64,000 nt of DNA from Tethya wilhelma. Lineage: Eukaryota; Porifera; Demospongiae; Tethyida; Tethyidae. The stretch lies in NCBI GenBank assembly GCA_964030475.1, contig CAXIPT010000002.1, positions 10,242,166 through 10,306,165 of the forward strand, written 5' to 3'. Below, piece after piece: positions 34,229-46,368 of the stretch; within the stretch, counting starts at the first letter, position 1; each line of letters begins with the position of its first letter. The notes beneath the pieces are model-generated. The model was not told the origin of the DNA and ran no database searches. It worked only from the letters and a program-made list of their open reading frames with translations. Position numbers and translations under genes: made by a program.

Positions 34229-36156
34229 CAGACATCAGAAGCTGCTGTAAATATGCCATTGAGGAGAGATTCAGGTGCAGTCCATTTCACAGGTAGAACA
34301 GCAGACGCTCCCACCTTGTAGTAATGGTTGTCATGGAGACCTCTTGCCAAACCAAAGTCAGCTATCTTGATTCGGAGACATGGACCCACTGATTGCCAAG
34401 TTGGAGGTGTGTGCATGTGTGCATGTGTGTATGCAGCAGGTACCATATTATAGCTTTGGCTTTTGAGCCAAAAAAATGCCGGTAGCAATGTAAATAACGA
34501 TACCAGAGTGATCGACTGCATACCTAAGCAATTTCTTGCAGCAATATCTCTGTGAATGTAATCATTCTGACAGAGAAAGTCCAGCCCTTTTGCTACCTGT
34601 AAATGTATAAAAGGATCACTTAACTAAAAATAAAAATTCAATATGAGGCTGACATTGACACATCGAATGACTGAATGAGGGTGCACACAGTAAAAGTATA
34701 GAATTTCAATATTACTTTAGCTAATACATAGGTTTGCCTACAACACTGAATTAGCCAATGTTTTGCTCAAGCATACATATACTCACATCAAGTGCAAATT
34801 TGAACAAGTACTCCTGTGTAAGGACTGTAGGACTGCCAACTGTAGGCCTGGAATATCACAAACAAACAAAAATTAATGACAACGTAAAAAAATCAAGTTT
34901 ATTTTTTGTAATGCAGTGTATCTGTGCAGCCATGATTATGATTGGACTGCGATAGCCTTAATTATGATAATTTTTAGTATACCTGTGAATCTCAAGAAAG
35001 CTTTGAAGATCTCCAAAAGGCATGTACTCCAGAATCATCAATGGAGCACTGTCTTCTCCTTCTTCTTGAGGCACATATCCTATCACATGATAATCACATG
35101 ATTAGCATTCACCCTATGCTATATCATTGTTACAATGTAGTCAGAGGATGACTCATATGTACAAATTCTAAACACAGTTAAGTAGATACTGTGTTGTGTA
35201 CATTTAACTTTGATTTCACCAGCTGACGTAGCCAGCCAGAGTTCAGTTCCGAATATGCTAACTCACCTAGCAAACTGACAATGTTTGGATGGGAGAATTT
35301 CTTCATCAGTTCGGCTTCTTCACGAAACTTTTCAATCACCACAGGATCTCTACTGGTGAGAGTCTTCACTGCTACTGGGATCTTTCCTTTGAAGCCAGCA
35401 ATGTTCTAAATACAACAAACAAATCCATAATATCTTAGTGCATGCACACATAATAGCTTATAAATGCATTATTATTTGCAGCTATATACCTTTGCTTTCA
35501 TCAGCAAAACCTTCCCAAACTGTCCTTCACCAAGTTCCCTCATGTAAGCCAGTTTATCGCGAGGATAGTACCAGTGCTATGGTGGCAATGACAATCACAA
35601 CCATTAACAATACTCTGGAATCAATGATTTTATATGGCAAAAATGAACAATAATTGAGCCAATGAGTGCAATGTAAATATTTCAGTGTGGCATGATCTAT
35701 CTTGTGACTTACTGAGTTGCCTAACATGGATTCGGTGCGTTGGCGATTGTACTCGTGAAAGTTAACTTCGGGGATGTTGATATTGTACCGTGGTTTGAAT
35801 GATACACTCCCAGTTTCAACATTTCCTCGCCGAATGGTGCCTCTAGTCTGGAATGAAATTAAGTACAACAGAATAACATAGGCATTGGAAGCTGTGTGAT
35901 AGCATGCTTGGGCATTCATTACCAAACCATAATGACTTAATCACATACAATTATAAAGAATTTCTTTGCAAAAAAGTTATAAACTTTGATTTCAGAAGAA
36001 AGATATACTTACCTGTGCATTTCCGTCAAAGTTAATGCCTTCATATTGGTTTTCAGATCTCACACGACCGCTTCTTACCATTTAGTCAGAACTACTTCTA
36101 GAGATCTGTAGAGAAAAATGAAGCATGTATCTGTCATAGTAGGTCAACTGTATGAT

Positions 36157-36201
<45 letters not shown>

Positions 36202-37445
36202 TAAGTGACAATTTAGTACCATTCTGGGTTTATACTTGAAGTAGGCAGAATTGGGCACCAGTGAGTCGTATCTATTCTCTCCTAGTCTCACTCTTGAGAA
36301 TGGTTCCATTCCATTGCTGTATACGTAATTCATGCAATCAAAACAAAGAGACAATGTCTTGTGAATGTAGTGCGCATAAATAGGAGCAGCTTATAGCATT
36401 GTATTTGAGAAATAAAATCTCTGCACGTACACGTTGTAAGAACTTTGCTTTGCTTTCTTTCTCCCAACAGCTACAAAGATGACAATCAGCAAAACCACAA
36501 CCACCACTCCGACTGCACACCCAACAGCAACGCCTACAATTTCTCCTGCTGTCAATGATGTACTTGGCTCTACGACTTTCTCTTTCGACGTAGAGAAAAG
36601 AGTGTTGGCAATTCCAGCCGAGGCTATCAAGGCATTCTCTAGCGTGTCAAACTTCATGTCGTCTGAAACTGTCACCACTGCACAAAAAGTTCAAGCATGT
36701 GTTTATTGAAAGCTCACGAGTGTAAATAATTAATAATCATTATTAAAGATTGGATAATTATTATGGGCAAACACATACAAGTGCTAAATTATAGCATTTT
36801 AAAACTTCACACACACACACAAATGTTGCATGATATTACCTCTCAAAGTTGGTAAAGGTTTCTTGATGCTGACATTTGATCTGATCATCATGTCCTCCAG
36901 AACACAATTGACGCCATCCGTCCCAAATATGAATCCTCCGGAGACTGCAGCTGACGAGGGGAGAAAACTGAGATACTCTGGACGCTCAAGAGTGTCATTT
37001 GCCATGTGTACAAAAGCTAGCTCCATCACTGTATCAGGAACACTAAAATAGGCAAATACTTCAATGAGAAGTTGTATGTTATGAACACATGTTAATTTTT
37101 GCAATTTAAATAGTACAATGTCATGTATGCATCAGAGCAAAAAAAAAAAAAAAAAAACATCTCAGCATTATACAAACATATTGATATCAATAGCATAATA
37201 ATTATTATATCGTGCATTTCAAGCTAACCTGACAATTCTGGATATCAAAACAGGCTCCCAGTGTTCATTGTTGAACACTATCACACAGCTTCCAAAGTCA
37301 TTGTCAGAGAAAGTCTTGAGAATGGCATCAATGCTAAAGATATCGATGGCAGATCCATTGAAATCAAATGCATTGTAAGTGTAGGAAACTTCTTCAGAAA
37401 ACATCAACGACTTGGCAGCACCTTCATCCACTTTGATTTTCTCCT
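34229..37445 (-). CDS. Receptor tyrosine kinase A, both ends missing
   Basis: Exons (minus): 37229-37445 and 36840-37042 (ectodomain), 36431-36677 (TM, VGVAVGCAVGVVVVVLLIVI), 36220-36316, possibly 36013-36105, 35713-35847 (juxtamembrane), 35490-35576 (LGEGQFGKVLLM P-loop), 35267-35405 (VAVKTL Lys), 34983-35079 (MILEYMPFGDL), 34787-34847, 34524-34596 (YIHRDIAARNC), 34229-34388 (ADFGLARG, to DVW). Phases match genes C and E exon by exon. The last two kinase exons are lost at N34149. No glycine-rich or signal exon precedes 37445; the sequence there is a repeat. The exon at 36105-36013 carries a TAA in phase 0 before MVRSGRVRSE; its 93 bp could be skipped without shifting the frame. All catalytic residues visible are intact. 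Confidence 0.85.
36158..36199. repeat. (TG)n microsatellite
   Basis: About 42 bp TG tract in a juxtamembrane intron of RTK A, on the acceptor side of the 36105 exon. Confidence 0.9.
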
Positions 37446-37495
37446 CTATAAAAAAAATGCACACAAAACCAAGAGTAGTACAATAGCTGTTAGTA

Positions 37496-37565
37496 ATCAT
37501 ACGTACGGTAGTACGTATAGTAGGAATGGGCCGACTGTCCCATTGACACAATACAAAATGTTCAT
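37496..37565. repeat. Inverted copy of the 32190-32272 repeat
   Basis: Reads ACGTACGGTAGTACGTATAG then GAATGGGCCGACTGTCCCAT, the reverse complement of 32190-32272. It sits exactly where RTK B's cytoplasmic exons stop and RTK A's ectodomain exons begin. Confidence 0.75.
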
Positions 37566-37770
37566 GCTTGTAAACTTTCAAGGAAAGAAAGCTAAGCCTT
37601 CAAATGCATTTAATAGCCTCCCACAGAGAGTTTACTTACTGTATTAACGAGGAAAACTGGCAGAAAGAGTCTAGAGCACTCTGGAGAGAGCGCTGGCGAG
37701 AAGCCACAACAGTGCAATTTTGTTCTCCCCTTCCTTCCTTCCTTCCTTCCTTCCTTCCCAACTGACTCAC

Positions 37771-38827
37771 TTGAACGCGATTTCCAGACAAACAAAAGGC
37801 ATTGAGCCTCGACCTCATCTCCAGATCCAAACAGTATCTGCTCGTAACCAAGGTCTCCACTCTCTCGTATACCACTGTTCTTTTTGAGAGGTGATGTAGG
37901 CTTCTACATTAGAGGAAAGAGAGAAGAAATAAAACTCTCAGCCAAGATACTTACTTTTATGTCATTTTTACTATGTACAGGAAAAAAACAGCCAAACATG
38001 ATTACTATTGTACTGTAAGCTATAAAAATTTTCTCATAGATTTGAAGCAAAGCACCAACTAGCTTCTTGAGTATCAAAATACAGTATATTCTGGTAAGGA
38101 TCATCAAAATCAAAAATCATAAGTTAATAAAGAAGTGTAGTACACACACCTGTAGAGGGTCAAACTGATTGTAGGCAGCATTGGGCACCAGAGAGTCTTT
38201 GTGGATGTAGTTACTGGTGAGATATCGTGGGCCATCATCATCAGGTGAAGTGGCCAAAACAATCCTGGAAAGAAACAAAAATCAAACAAAACTTATTTGA
38301 ACAATAGCAATGAAACTGAGCCCAGAAAATGCTTCAAAAGCTGTAATTCTTATTCCCTCTGAGTTTCACGAAGATCTTAATTCTCATGTGTATTCTAAAT
38401 TTCAAGAGTACACATCTGCAGTTAAGGGTTTACATGCATGTGTATGTGCGTATAAGGAGTGGTTAGCTATATGCCAGACCAAATTTCACAATTTAAGCTG
38501 TTGATTGTATGTGGAATTAAAGAGGCTATATAATGTAACTATTATCTCAGAATACCTTCTATCCAGCTCAGCTGTTTGGCGATGCTGCACGAACCAGGTG
38601 ACCACTACAAACAGCCAGAATATGAATCCAGCGATAATGAGCAAGAAGATGACTGCTACAACAATGGCGGCAATTTCTCCCCCACTGAGAGCCTGTACGC
38701 GGACTGAAGTTGGAACCTGATTGGTCGTGGTTTGGGGAGGAAAGAGCAGTGATTGGGCAATATTTAGTGCTGCAGTGAGTTCACTTGATGGTAGTTCTCC
38801 TTCTATAGGCGTGACTGCATTGAAGTG

Positions 38828-38887
<60 letters not shown>

Positions 38888-39219
38888 NTACTGACATGTC
38901 CAAGATGATTTGTTCATATATTTATGCGAGTATATTCATAAATATTGCATGCTATAACCACCAAAGTACTGAACCAGCACTATCCTGGCAGAGAACACAC
39001 GCTTCTCAGCTGATATTGAAAGAACAAAAGCATGTGTGCAAGCCAGGCGGCTTGCAGGCAGCACTGACTCAGTGAGTGACAGTGTTGACAACTGTGTCAA
39101 CAAACACTGAAAGGCTGAGAAAATTTATTAGGCCTACTCCTGCGAGTGAATTTACCTCTTCTCGTTTGAAAAGAAGCTCCTACGAAGAGTCCCAGCAGTA
39201 GTAATGTCAAGGAGATCAT
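37771..39219 (-). CDS. RTK fragment B: signal, TM and juxtamembrane exons only
   Basis: Exons (minus): 39156-39219 (signal peptide MISLTLLLLGLFVGASF), 38556-38814 (VTPIEGELPSSELTAAL, then a TM helix IAAIVVAVIFLLIIAGFIFW), 38151-38265 (NYIHKDSLVPNAAYNQFDP, like RTK A's DSLVPNSAYFKY) and 37771-37903 (KPTSPLKKNSGIRES). N38888 lies in a TG tract between the signal and TM exons, so ectodomain exons may be missing from the assembly. The signal and TM exons are nonetheless phase-compatible (both phase 1). No kinase exons follow before RTK A begins. Either a broken gene or the front of a gene joined wrongly to A. Confidence 0.65.
38829..38887. repeat. (TG)n microsatellite adjoining N38888
   Basis: About 58 bp TG tract ending at the N. 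This is a typical place for assembly to break. Confidence 0.95.
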
Positions 39220-39497
39220 AGTCACAGTCCCACAGACAGTTCTTCAGGCTCAGCTTGACTGCTTATGCAGCTCAGCTATAGCTTAGCTTGTCTTTGCGCG
39301 CGGGAGTGGTTTAATTTACTGGGAAATTAAATCACGTGATGAATCAACGTGATTACGTAATTTCGCGCTTTACGTTAAAGCATGCGCGAACAACAGAAAT
39401 GACATGCAAAAGGGGGGGAATTTCATGGGTAAAAAAACAGACATCGCACACAAAAATTACACAATATTTGAGTAAAAAGTAACACACTACATAGCAA

Positions 39498-42400
39498 TTA
39501 AATTTGTACAGATCCTTCAAAGATCCCATCAATGTTATGTTTTGAAAACGCTTCAACTATTTCCTTAAACGTTATCCGTTCTTCTGGAGCATAATGGTGG
39601 CACCTGGACATCACAATGAAGAAGTCTTCTGGACAGTTTTCAGGCCTATGAAAAGACAGGTAATTGTGACCATTGTATGCATAAAAGCATGACCCATGCA
39701 CCTTCAATAATTTCATACTGTTAGCAGAGTATGATTGTGACTGTCTTTACCTTGGATGATGTAGATCCTTGGTAGAAGCCTTCTCAACAATTTCCTCATT
39801 ATCCATATCAGAGAGTGGTACCTTACCATATGTCACAATCTCCCATAGCAACACACCATATGACCTTGGAAAAAATACATATAACCACAAACTTCTTAAA
39901 TTATTTACAGACAGCTATATAGGTAGGTCATGCAGTTGCTGAATGCAAAATTACACACAAAAAAGTATTATACTTAACTAAGTGTTTCAGTTTTTCTTAC
40001 CATACATCCGAAGCACTAGTGAACACACCGTACAAAAGACTCTCAGGTGCCAGCCATCTTATGGGCAACACAGCTTTGCCTTGAACACGATAGTAGTTCT
40101 TATCAGCATCCACACCGCGGGCTAGACCAAAGTCAGCTAGCTTCACTTGAAGTCCAGGCCCAACTAGATGCAAATTTTTTTTAGCAAAATCACTTAACAG
40201 GAAGTACATGTGTTTCATTTGCTATCCTTGTATACATGCAGTAAATGAATGAAACCTGATCGCAGAGAAAAGCTAGAAGCTAAATTTATTGTCAAGCAGG
40301 CTTACCAAGGCAGTTTCTAGCAGCAATGTCTCGATGCACATGTTTCAAAGATTCCAAAAATTCAAGAGCTTCAGCTACCTTTATACATGAAGTCAAAGGA
40401 TTAAGATAATAGTTACTATAAAATAAAGAAGCTTAACACCAGCCTACTCACATCTCTGGCAAAGCTGAAGAAATGTGCTGGACCAATTTGTGTTGAAGTG
40501 TCCATTTCCTTACCCTCTTCTGGCCTGTATGTAAATGGACATAAATAATTTTATTATATAATATTATGTAGGCCTTGATAGATTATGCTCAAGACTCTGC
40601 CTATTTTTCTTTTCTTTTATACTTAAAGAATGGCCCAATTTTGTTCCAAAACCTGCCTATTATGCTTCTCAAGTTTTCTATTATGCTTATTACTACCCAA
40701 TAAAGAATGTGTAACAAACAATACGACATCCTACATACGACATCCAACATGCATCATGCGACATACGACATGCGACATGCGACATGCGACATGCGATATA
40801 CGACATGCGACATGCGACAAACGATATGCGACATGCGACATGCGACATGCGACATAGGCCATGCGACATGCGATATACGACATTAGGCTTTGATGGATTA
40901 TGCTCAAGACTCTGCCTATTTTAAGTGTTTTTCTTTCTTTTATGCTCAAAGAATGGCCCAATAATAATTATGCTCCAAAATCTGCCGATTATGCTTCTCA
41001 AGTTATCTACTATGCTTATTACTACCAAATAATATATATGTCACAGAAATTATCGATTTTCAATGAACAGAAGCACGAACAAATTGAAAGACCATTATGA
41101 TAGTTATGTTCACACTTTGTGAGTTAACTTGTTTCATCAAAACAATGTGTATATAACAGACAATACAAGTGACTGCTGAAACAGTCGGAGACTATAATAT
41201 TATAATATTATAATATTATACCGTGGCAGGGCATTCAATCTAGTTAGGTGCTGTTAATCCAACAAAATGCCAGCCTATTATGCTGGGATGGTCACAAAAT
41301 TCAGCCTATTATGCTAGCATAATTCAAGAGTACCTATTATGCTCAAAGTTATGCTGGCATAATCTATATCAATTACCTAATACAGAACACAATCAGTGAG
41401 TGACATAATATACCTGTTACTTTCAAGAAAACCTTGCAAATCGCCATAAGGCATGTACTCCAGAATCATCAGTGGTGCACTATCATCACTAATGCTGCGA
41501 CTGCTGACACCTATTATATACAATAACAGAAGATTTGAAAGCATGAAATTCAATCATAATGGACTCATTCTGACAGGTACTAGAGGATAAAGCTGTTCTT
41601 TCTGAAGCTAGCTAGTGCTTAGTCCTATCAATCAGCCCCTCTATATAACATGCCTCTGTGTATAGGGTAGCTGTTACAGAGTCACAGACTCACCAAGAAG
41701 ACTGACTATATTTGGATGGGCACACTTCTTCATCATCTTTGCTTCTTCCATGAATTTTTTAATCAGATCGGGATCTCGAGAGGACAGAGTCTTGACAGCA
41801 ACGGGAATTGGTTGTGGGTAGTTAGCTATTCCCTGTAGAGAACAGACACAATAACTCTCCAAGGTCATGTGACAGTCACACTTGCAATACCATGTATATA
41901 CATTAGGTATAATTGTCACACAATGTTATAGCTTATAGTAATAAAGTTATTTACCAGTGCTCTCATCAGTAGAACTTTCCCAAACTGTCCTTCGCCCAAT
42001 TCTCTCAGGTAGATCAGTTTGTTTCGAGGGTATTCCCAGTCCTAAAGGATGAAATTATGGTTGCTTGCTTTTACCATTTCTACCATGTGTTCACAATGTC
42101 ATTATGACTTAGGTTAAGCTTACTTCCTCATATGAATCTGTAATCCTTAGCTTATTGTACGAAGCAAAGTCGTGTATTGGAGCTGAAATTCCATATCGCG
42201 TATTGAACTTCTTAGCAGATTCAGTGATCGCAACAGATCTCTAAATTTACAAGTTAGTGGGGAAAAAAACAAAACAAAAAAAACAACAACAACAACAAAA
42301 AAAAAAATGTCATAATTATTGTGATAATTATAGGAAAACTAAGCTAGTATATACACAGTATACATGCAGCTACTTACAGTAGAAACTGTTGAAAATGTAC

Positions 42401-43434
42401 GCAGTCTGTCAGAATTCAAGGATGTGGGTGAAACCCTCTCATCATATTCATTATAGCTGATCGATTCATATCCATTAGAGTCCTCATTGGTTCTGTTCTT
42501 AGTGAACCGAGGAACTGTAGTTCCATCGTACCGTTGATTGATGTGCACCACTGGAGTTTCTGACTACAAAATAATTAAACAATGTTACTGAAAAAGCAAG
42601 CATAGTTAGCCTACATAGGCATGCAAAAAAAACCGTAACTTTCAATAGTTAGTAGGTAATCTCTACATGTTAACTTAAAGTTTATGAGCTATAGCTTACC
42701 CAGTGTTGATTATAAGCTGAGTTAGTTGACATGCTTGAGCTACCATTCATATTTGGAAAGCCGACTTTCTTAAACAATGGACGGTTAAGAGTTGCCTGTG
42801 GTGATAGCCTATAAGAAAACAAAAAGTTGTACTAATGTAAATTGCAAGAGATCAATATTTTTTTCAATAAATGAGGGTTGGAAACATGCACTCACTGTTT
42901 TACACGTTGACGGAACCTAATTCCCACGAAAATGATCAGAAGAATGAAAATTATAGCTCCCACAACGACAAAGATGGCTACTCCAAGAGGGATGATAATG
43001 GCAAGATAAAAATGTTGTAGAGGCCGAACATCGCCTGTGCTATCAGCCACTGTTGAGACATCCGGTTCTGTAACTGCAGCAAAGATGCGAGATCTGAAAA
43101 GTTTCTCGATTGTTTCATTGTACTCTCCACTCTGGATATTTTGTACGATTGTATCTGAAGTCTCTAGGATAGCAGCTTGAATTGGATACAAAAGCAACAA
43201 GAACACCACGTGATTCAACAGTGAATCAAATTAGTCAAAACTTACCATTTGACGGCTCCAAAATACTGGCTGTAAGTTCAATGGTGTAGTCTTCTATGAC
43301 ACATCCACCAGAATGGCTCACAAGCAATGCTCCAGTTACTAATGTGGGAATGTCCAAGAATGTTTTATACTCTAATGTGTCTTGAACTGGCGAAAATGCC
43401 TTGGCGATTCCTCGATGACCACTGTAGCAAGATT

Positions 43435-43494
<60 letters not shown>

Positions 43495-46075
43495 ATATAA
43501 TCAACACGCAGTAAGAACATAAGGTTCTGTGAAACACTGGTCAAATAGAATTACCATGACATCATGGCATGACATATAGCTTACATAGTGATGTTAGACA
43601 TAAGTACAATCTCAGCATTAGCTCCAAGAAAGAACAGAACACACGACTCGAGCCTTGAGTGGGTGTGATTACCAAGTTTATCCAATTCGATAAACTTCGT
43701 TTCATCATCAGCATCATGCGTGTAATTGCCTGCCGATCCAATCTCTATGTCATTTTCACCATCTTTGTGATCAGTGTCCTCAACAAAGTCTCCCACAATG
43801 AGCGTCGCTGATGCTCCATAGATGAAATATGATTGGCTGAGGTAGAGAGGTGACACAACAATGTCATCGGGCTCTGATGACAGCAATATACCACTTCCTT
43901 CAGTGACATTTTCAAAGAAAACTGTACAAAAGCATGCAGAGAACACATAAAGAAATTAACACAGTAAAATCAATTCTATAAGATATTTATTATGCTACCA
44001 CATGTAGAAACATTGAAATAACTATGAATAAAGTCTATCTGGTTCGAGAATGCCCGTAGAAAAACTTGAATAACTTTCTAAATATCCAACCAATTTCAAA
44101 ATTTCAAGCACCATTGGAAAGCGCTCGATCTTCCCATCCTTTTGGTTGCTTTTTCTACCAATCAAAAGTTAGCTATTTGGCCCATAGAAAAAGTATGGTT
44201 ATGAATCTCATTAATTCACTTCCGGCAGCATTCTCAAACCAAATCGACTTTATTTTCGCAAATGATTTAAATACAGGACTCAGATTAAGCTAGGTATGTG
44301 CATGCATATGTATCTAAAGTAACTGCTTAGAAATTTACTCTACCTGTAAGTATTGTTCCTAATGCCATGTTTGGAAATGACTGAACAAACAGTCTTTCCT
44401 TTTGTAGCTACAGAGCCCATCCCACATAAGCACATGTAGCACACATTCGTCTTGTGACCATAAAAATACATTTTACAACAAACCACATGCAACAGTTATG
44501 GTAAGCAGAGTATTGTTCTATACAGGCTTGTTTTTACACGATTAGTTCATTGTTAAAGCATTTATAAGTACAAACACTCATCAGCAATTATTCAACAACC
44601 ATTACAGCTTGGGCTGACATACCTTCAAAACAGTCCAGCTCATCTGGAGCAAGGTTGGTTCCATTGGGACAAGCACACTCAAACATATCGTCAACAATTA
44701 TACACACATCTGAGCAGCCACAGTTGTCTAGGACCAGGTCGACGTATCCATCACTGTCCGATGTAGCACTTACTTCAAGGCTTTCAGATATCGGGGGGCC
44801 GAAATAGTAGCCTCCCCCTCCTGGGAGATTGACGCTGTATCCAAATATCGAACCCCCCGTGTAGCCTCCCCCTGCACCACCACCTCCACACTGACCCCCA
44901 CCTCCTCCGAACCCCCCATTCAAATTTGAAATGGCTACATCATAGGGGTCAGCTCCATCAATCTGCCTACCACATCCAAAACCTCCCTCAGCAAAATTCT
45001 GCTCAACGTCTAAAAATTCTCCATCAATATTTATTCCTGACGCCGCTGTTGACCATCCACCTCCAGCACCAGCTCTTAAAATAGATCTTCCTTCTCTTAT
45101 GTAACCTCTCACACCAATAAACGGATAGAAGTTATCAAAAAGATATTGATCGTATCTTGTAGTCTTGGCATTCATGAATTCAGTATACAATTCAAGCATA
45201 CTTGCATTCTCAAGGCCTTCGGGTGGAGGGATTCCGAACTGAGAAAAGAAGTTAAATGAAAAGTTGACCGAAGATCCACCACCTCCTCCGGTGATGACTA
45301 TTGGAAGATTGTCAAAATCCTCCGTGATCCTATTTTGCCGACGTACCATACTGGCCCCTCCCCCTCCACCCCCTCCACTAAAATCCAGGTTGACTGCTAG
45401 ATCATTACTGTCAGAGAAGGTATTATTGAGCCAATCAGGCCATCGGTTAGAAAAGCAGTCTATACTGTCATTCATAGTTAGCGGAGGATCCTTACAAAGA
45501 TTTATGTCAGGCCTAACGTCACAAGGACTCACACCTCTCTGACCAACCAAGATCAGCAAATTGTCCTCGTCGGTCAAATTCACTTGTCCTCTCCAAACGA
45601 GTCCTTTCCCAGAATCAATGCTACATATCCCTCTCCCTCCTGCAGCACCTGCCACTGTTAGGTTGTAAAGACCACTCTTGGGAACTTCAAATCGTTGGGC
45701 TCCTCTGTAGGTGTCTTCACCAAACGAGAAGAGTAGGGAGTGTGTCGGAAGACCATTGACAATGGGTGAATTTGTGCTCATGTATTCATCCAAACAGGCT
45801 GAAAATGGTGGGCCATTACGGCCTGTCATTCCACATGTTGTGAAGTGATAACGAATTTCCGAGAGGTCTGCTCAATAGAGAAAACAGTAGGCATTAATTT
45901 GAATACTGACACAGACTGAGAACCAAGTGCTAATAGTGACCTTGGTATTATTTGACTTGCAACTTCAGAATTATCATTTAACACTCAACGGTAGTTTAAT
46001 TATAAGAAACTTACTTCTTAAGGCCGAAACAGATGGTAGAATTATCAGAAACACGAAGAAAAGCTTCTTTGACAT
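39498..46075 (-). CDS. Receptor tyrosine kinase C with ALK/LTK-like glycine-rich ectodomain (complete)
   Basis: Sixteen phased exons, 1134 residues: 46015-46075, 44623-45867, 43585-43921, 43246-43421, 42896-43175, 42700-42808, 42378-42563, 42124-42240, 41955-42041, 41694-41832, 41414-41510, 40452-40524, 40306-40378, 40001-40163, 39751-39864, 39498-39645. Signal peptide MSKKLFFVFLIILPSVSA. The large second exon holds the glycine-rich domain (GGFGGGGGQCGGGGAGGGYT) and an EGF-like end (CGCSDVC...CACPNGTNLAPDELDC), as in ALK/LTK. Two more ectodomain exons follow, then a TM helix at about 663-692. The kinase starts near 838: GEGQFG, VAVKTL, HRDIAARNC, ADFGLARG, SYGVLLWEIVTYG. HRDIAARN resembles the Ros/ALK/insulin-receptor side of RTKs. 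Tyr residues in the juxtamembrane exons (YNEYDE, DSYEE) are candidate phosphosites. All catalytic residues intact; ligand unknown. Confidence 0.92.
40728..40882. repeat. Heptamer minisatellite (CATGCGA)n
   Basis: About 155 bp of CATGCGA repeats with variants (CATACGA, TATACGA), in an intron of RTK C. Flanked on both sides by diverged duplicates of an ATTATGCTCAAGACTCTGCC segment (about 40587 and 40896). Confidence 0.9.
43439..43491. repeat. (GA)n microsatellite
   Basis: Lies about 18 bp upstream of the exon 4 acceptor of RTK C. On the coding strand it is a CT tract in the polypyrimidine position. Confidence 0.95.
44029..44257 (+). repeat. MITE with terminal inverted repeats, in RTK C intron 2
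   Basis: Left end AAGTCTATCTGGTTCGAGAA, right end TTCTCAAACCAAATCGACTT; the arms are imperfect reverse complements. The body is shared with copies at 1349, 9325 and 61525. No coding capacity. Confidence 0.8.
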
Positions 46076-46368
46076 GACTATGTCGGCTCCCCAGCTACCT
46101 CATTGTCAACCGGCGTGATTTGTTACGTTACTGTACTGCGCATGCGCAAGCGTAGATCAGACGAGCCACTCGTGCATATCGCGCATTAATAATACCATGA
46201 CATTATTGTTTTTGTCAACTTAACCAATATTATATAGGCACACAAATTATATTGATAGAGAACACGTATGTTGTAGGTATATACACACGCAAAATTTAAA
46301 CCATCACAAAAAAAAAAAAAACTGAAACATTTTAATCTTGTACAAAAAAAAAGTTCTGCAAAGGCACA

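Noticed and set aside
40630..40961. Open frames on both strands through the CATGCGA heptamers, suggesting a repeat protein or a CRISPR-like array.
   Set aside because: Simple 7-bp minisatellite inside an RTK intron; no spacers, and the host is eukaryotic.
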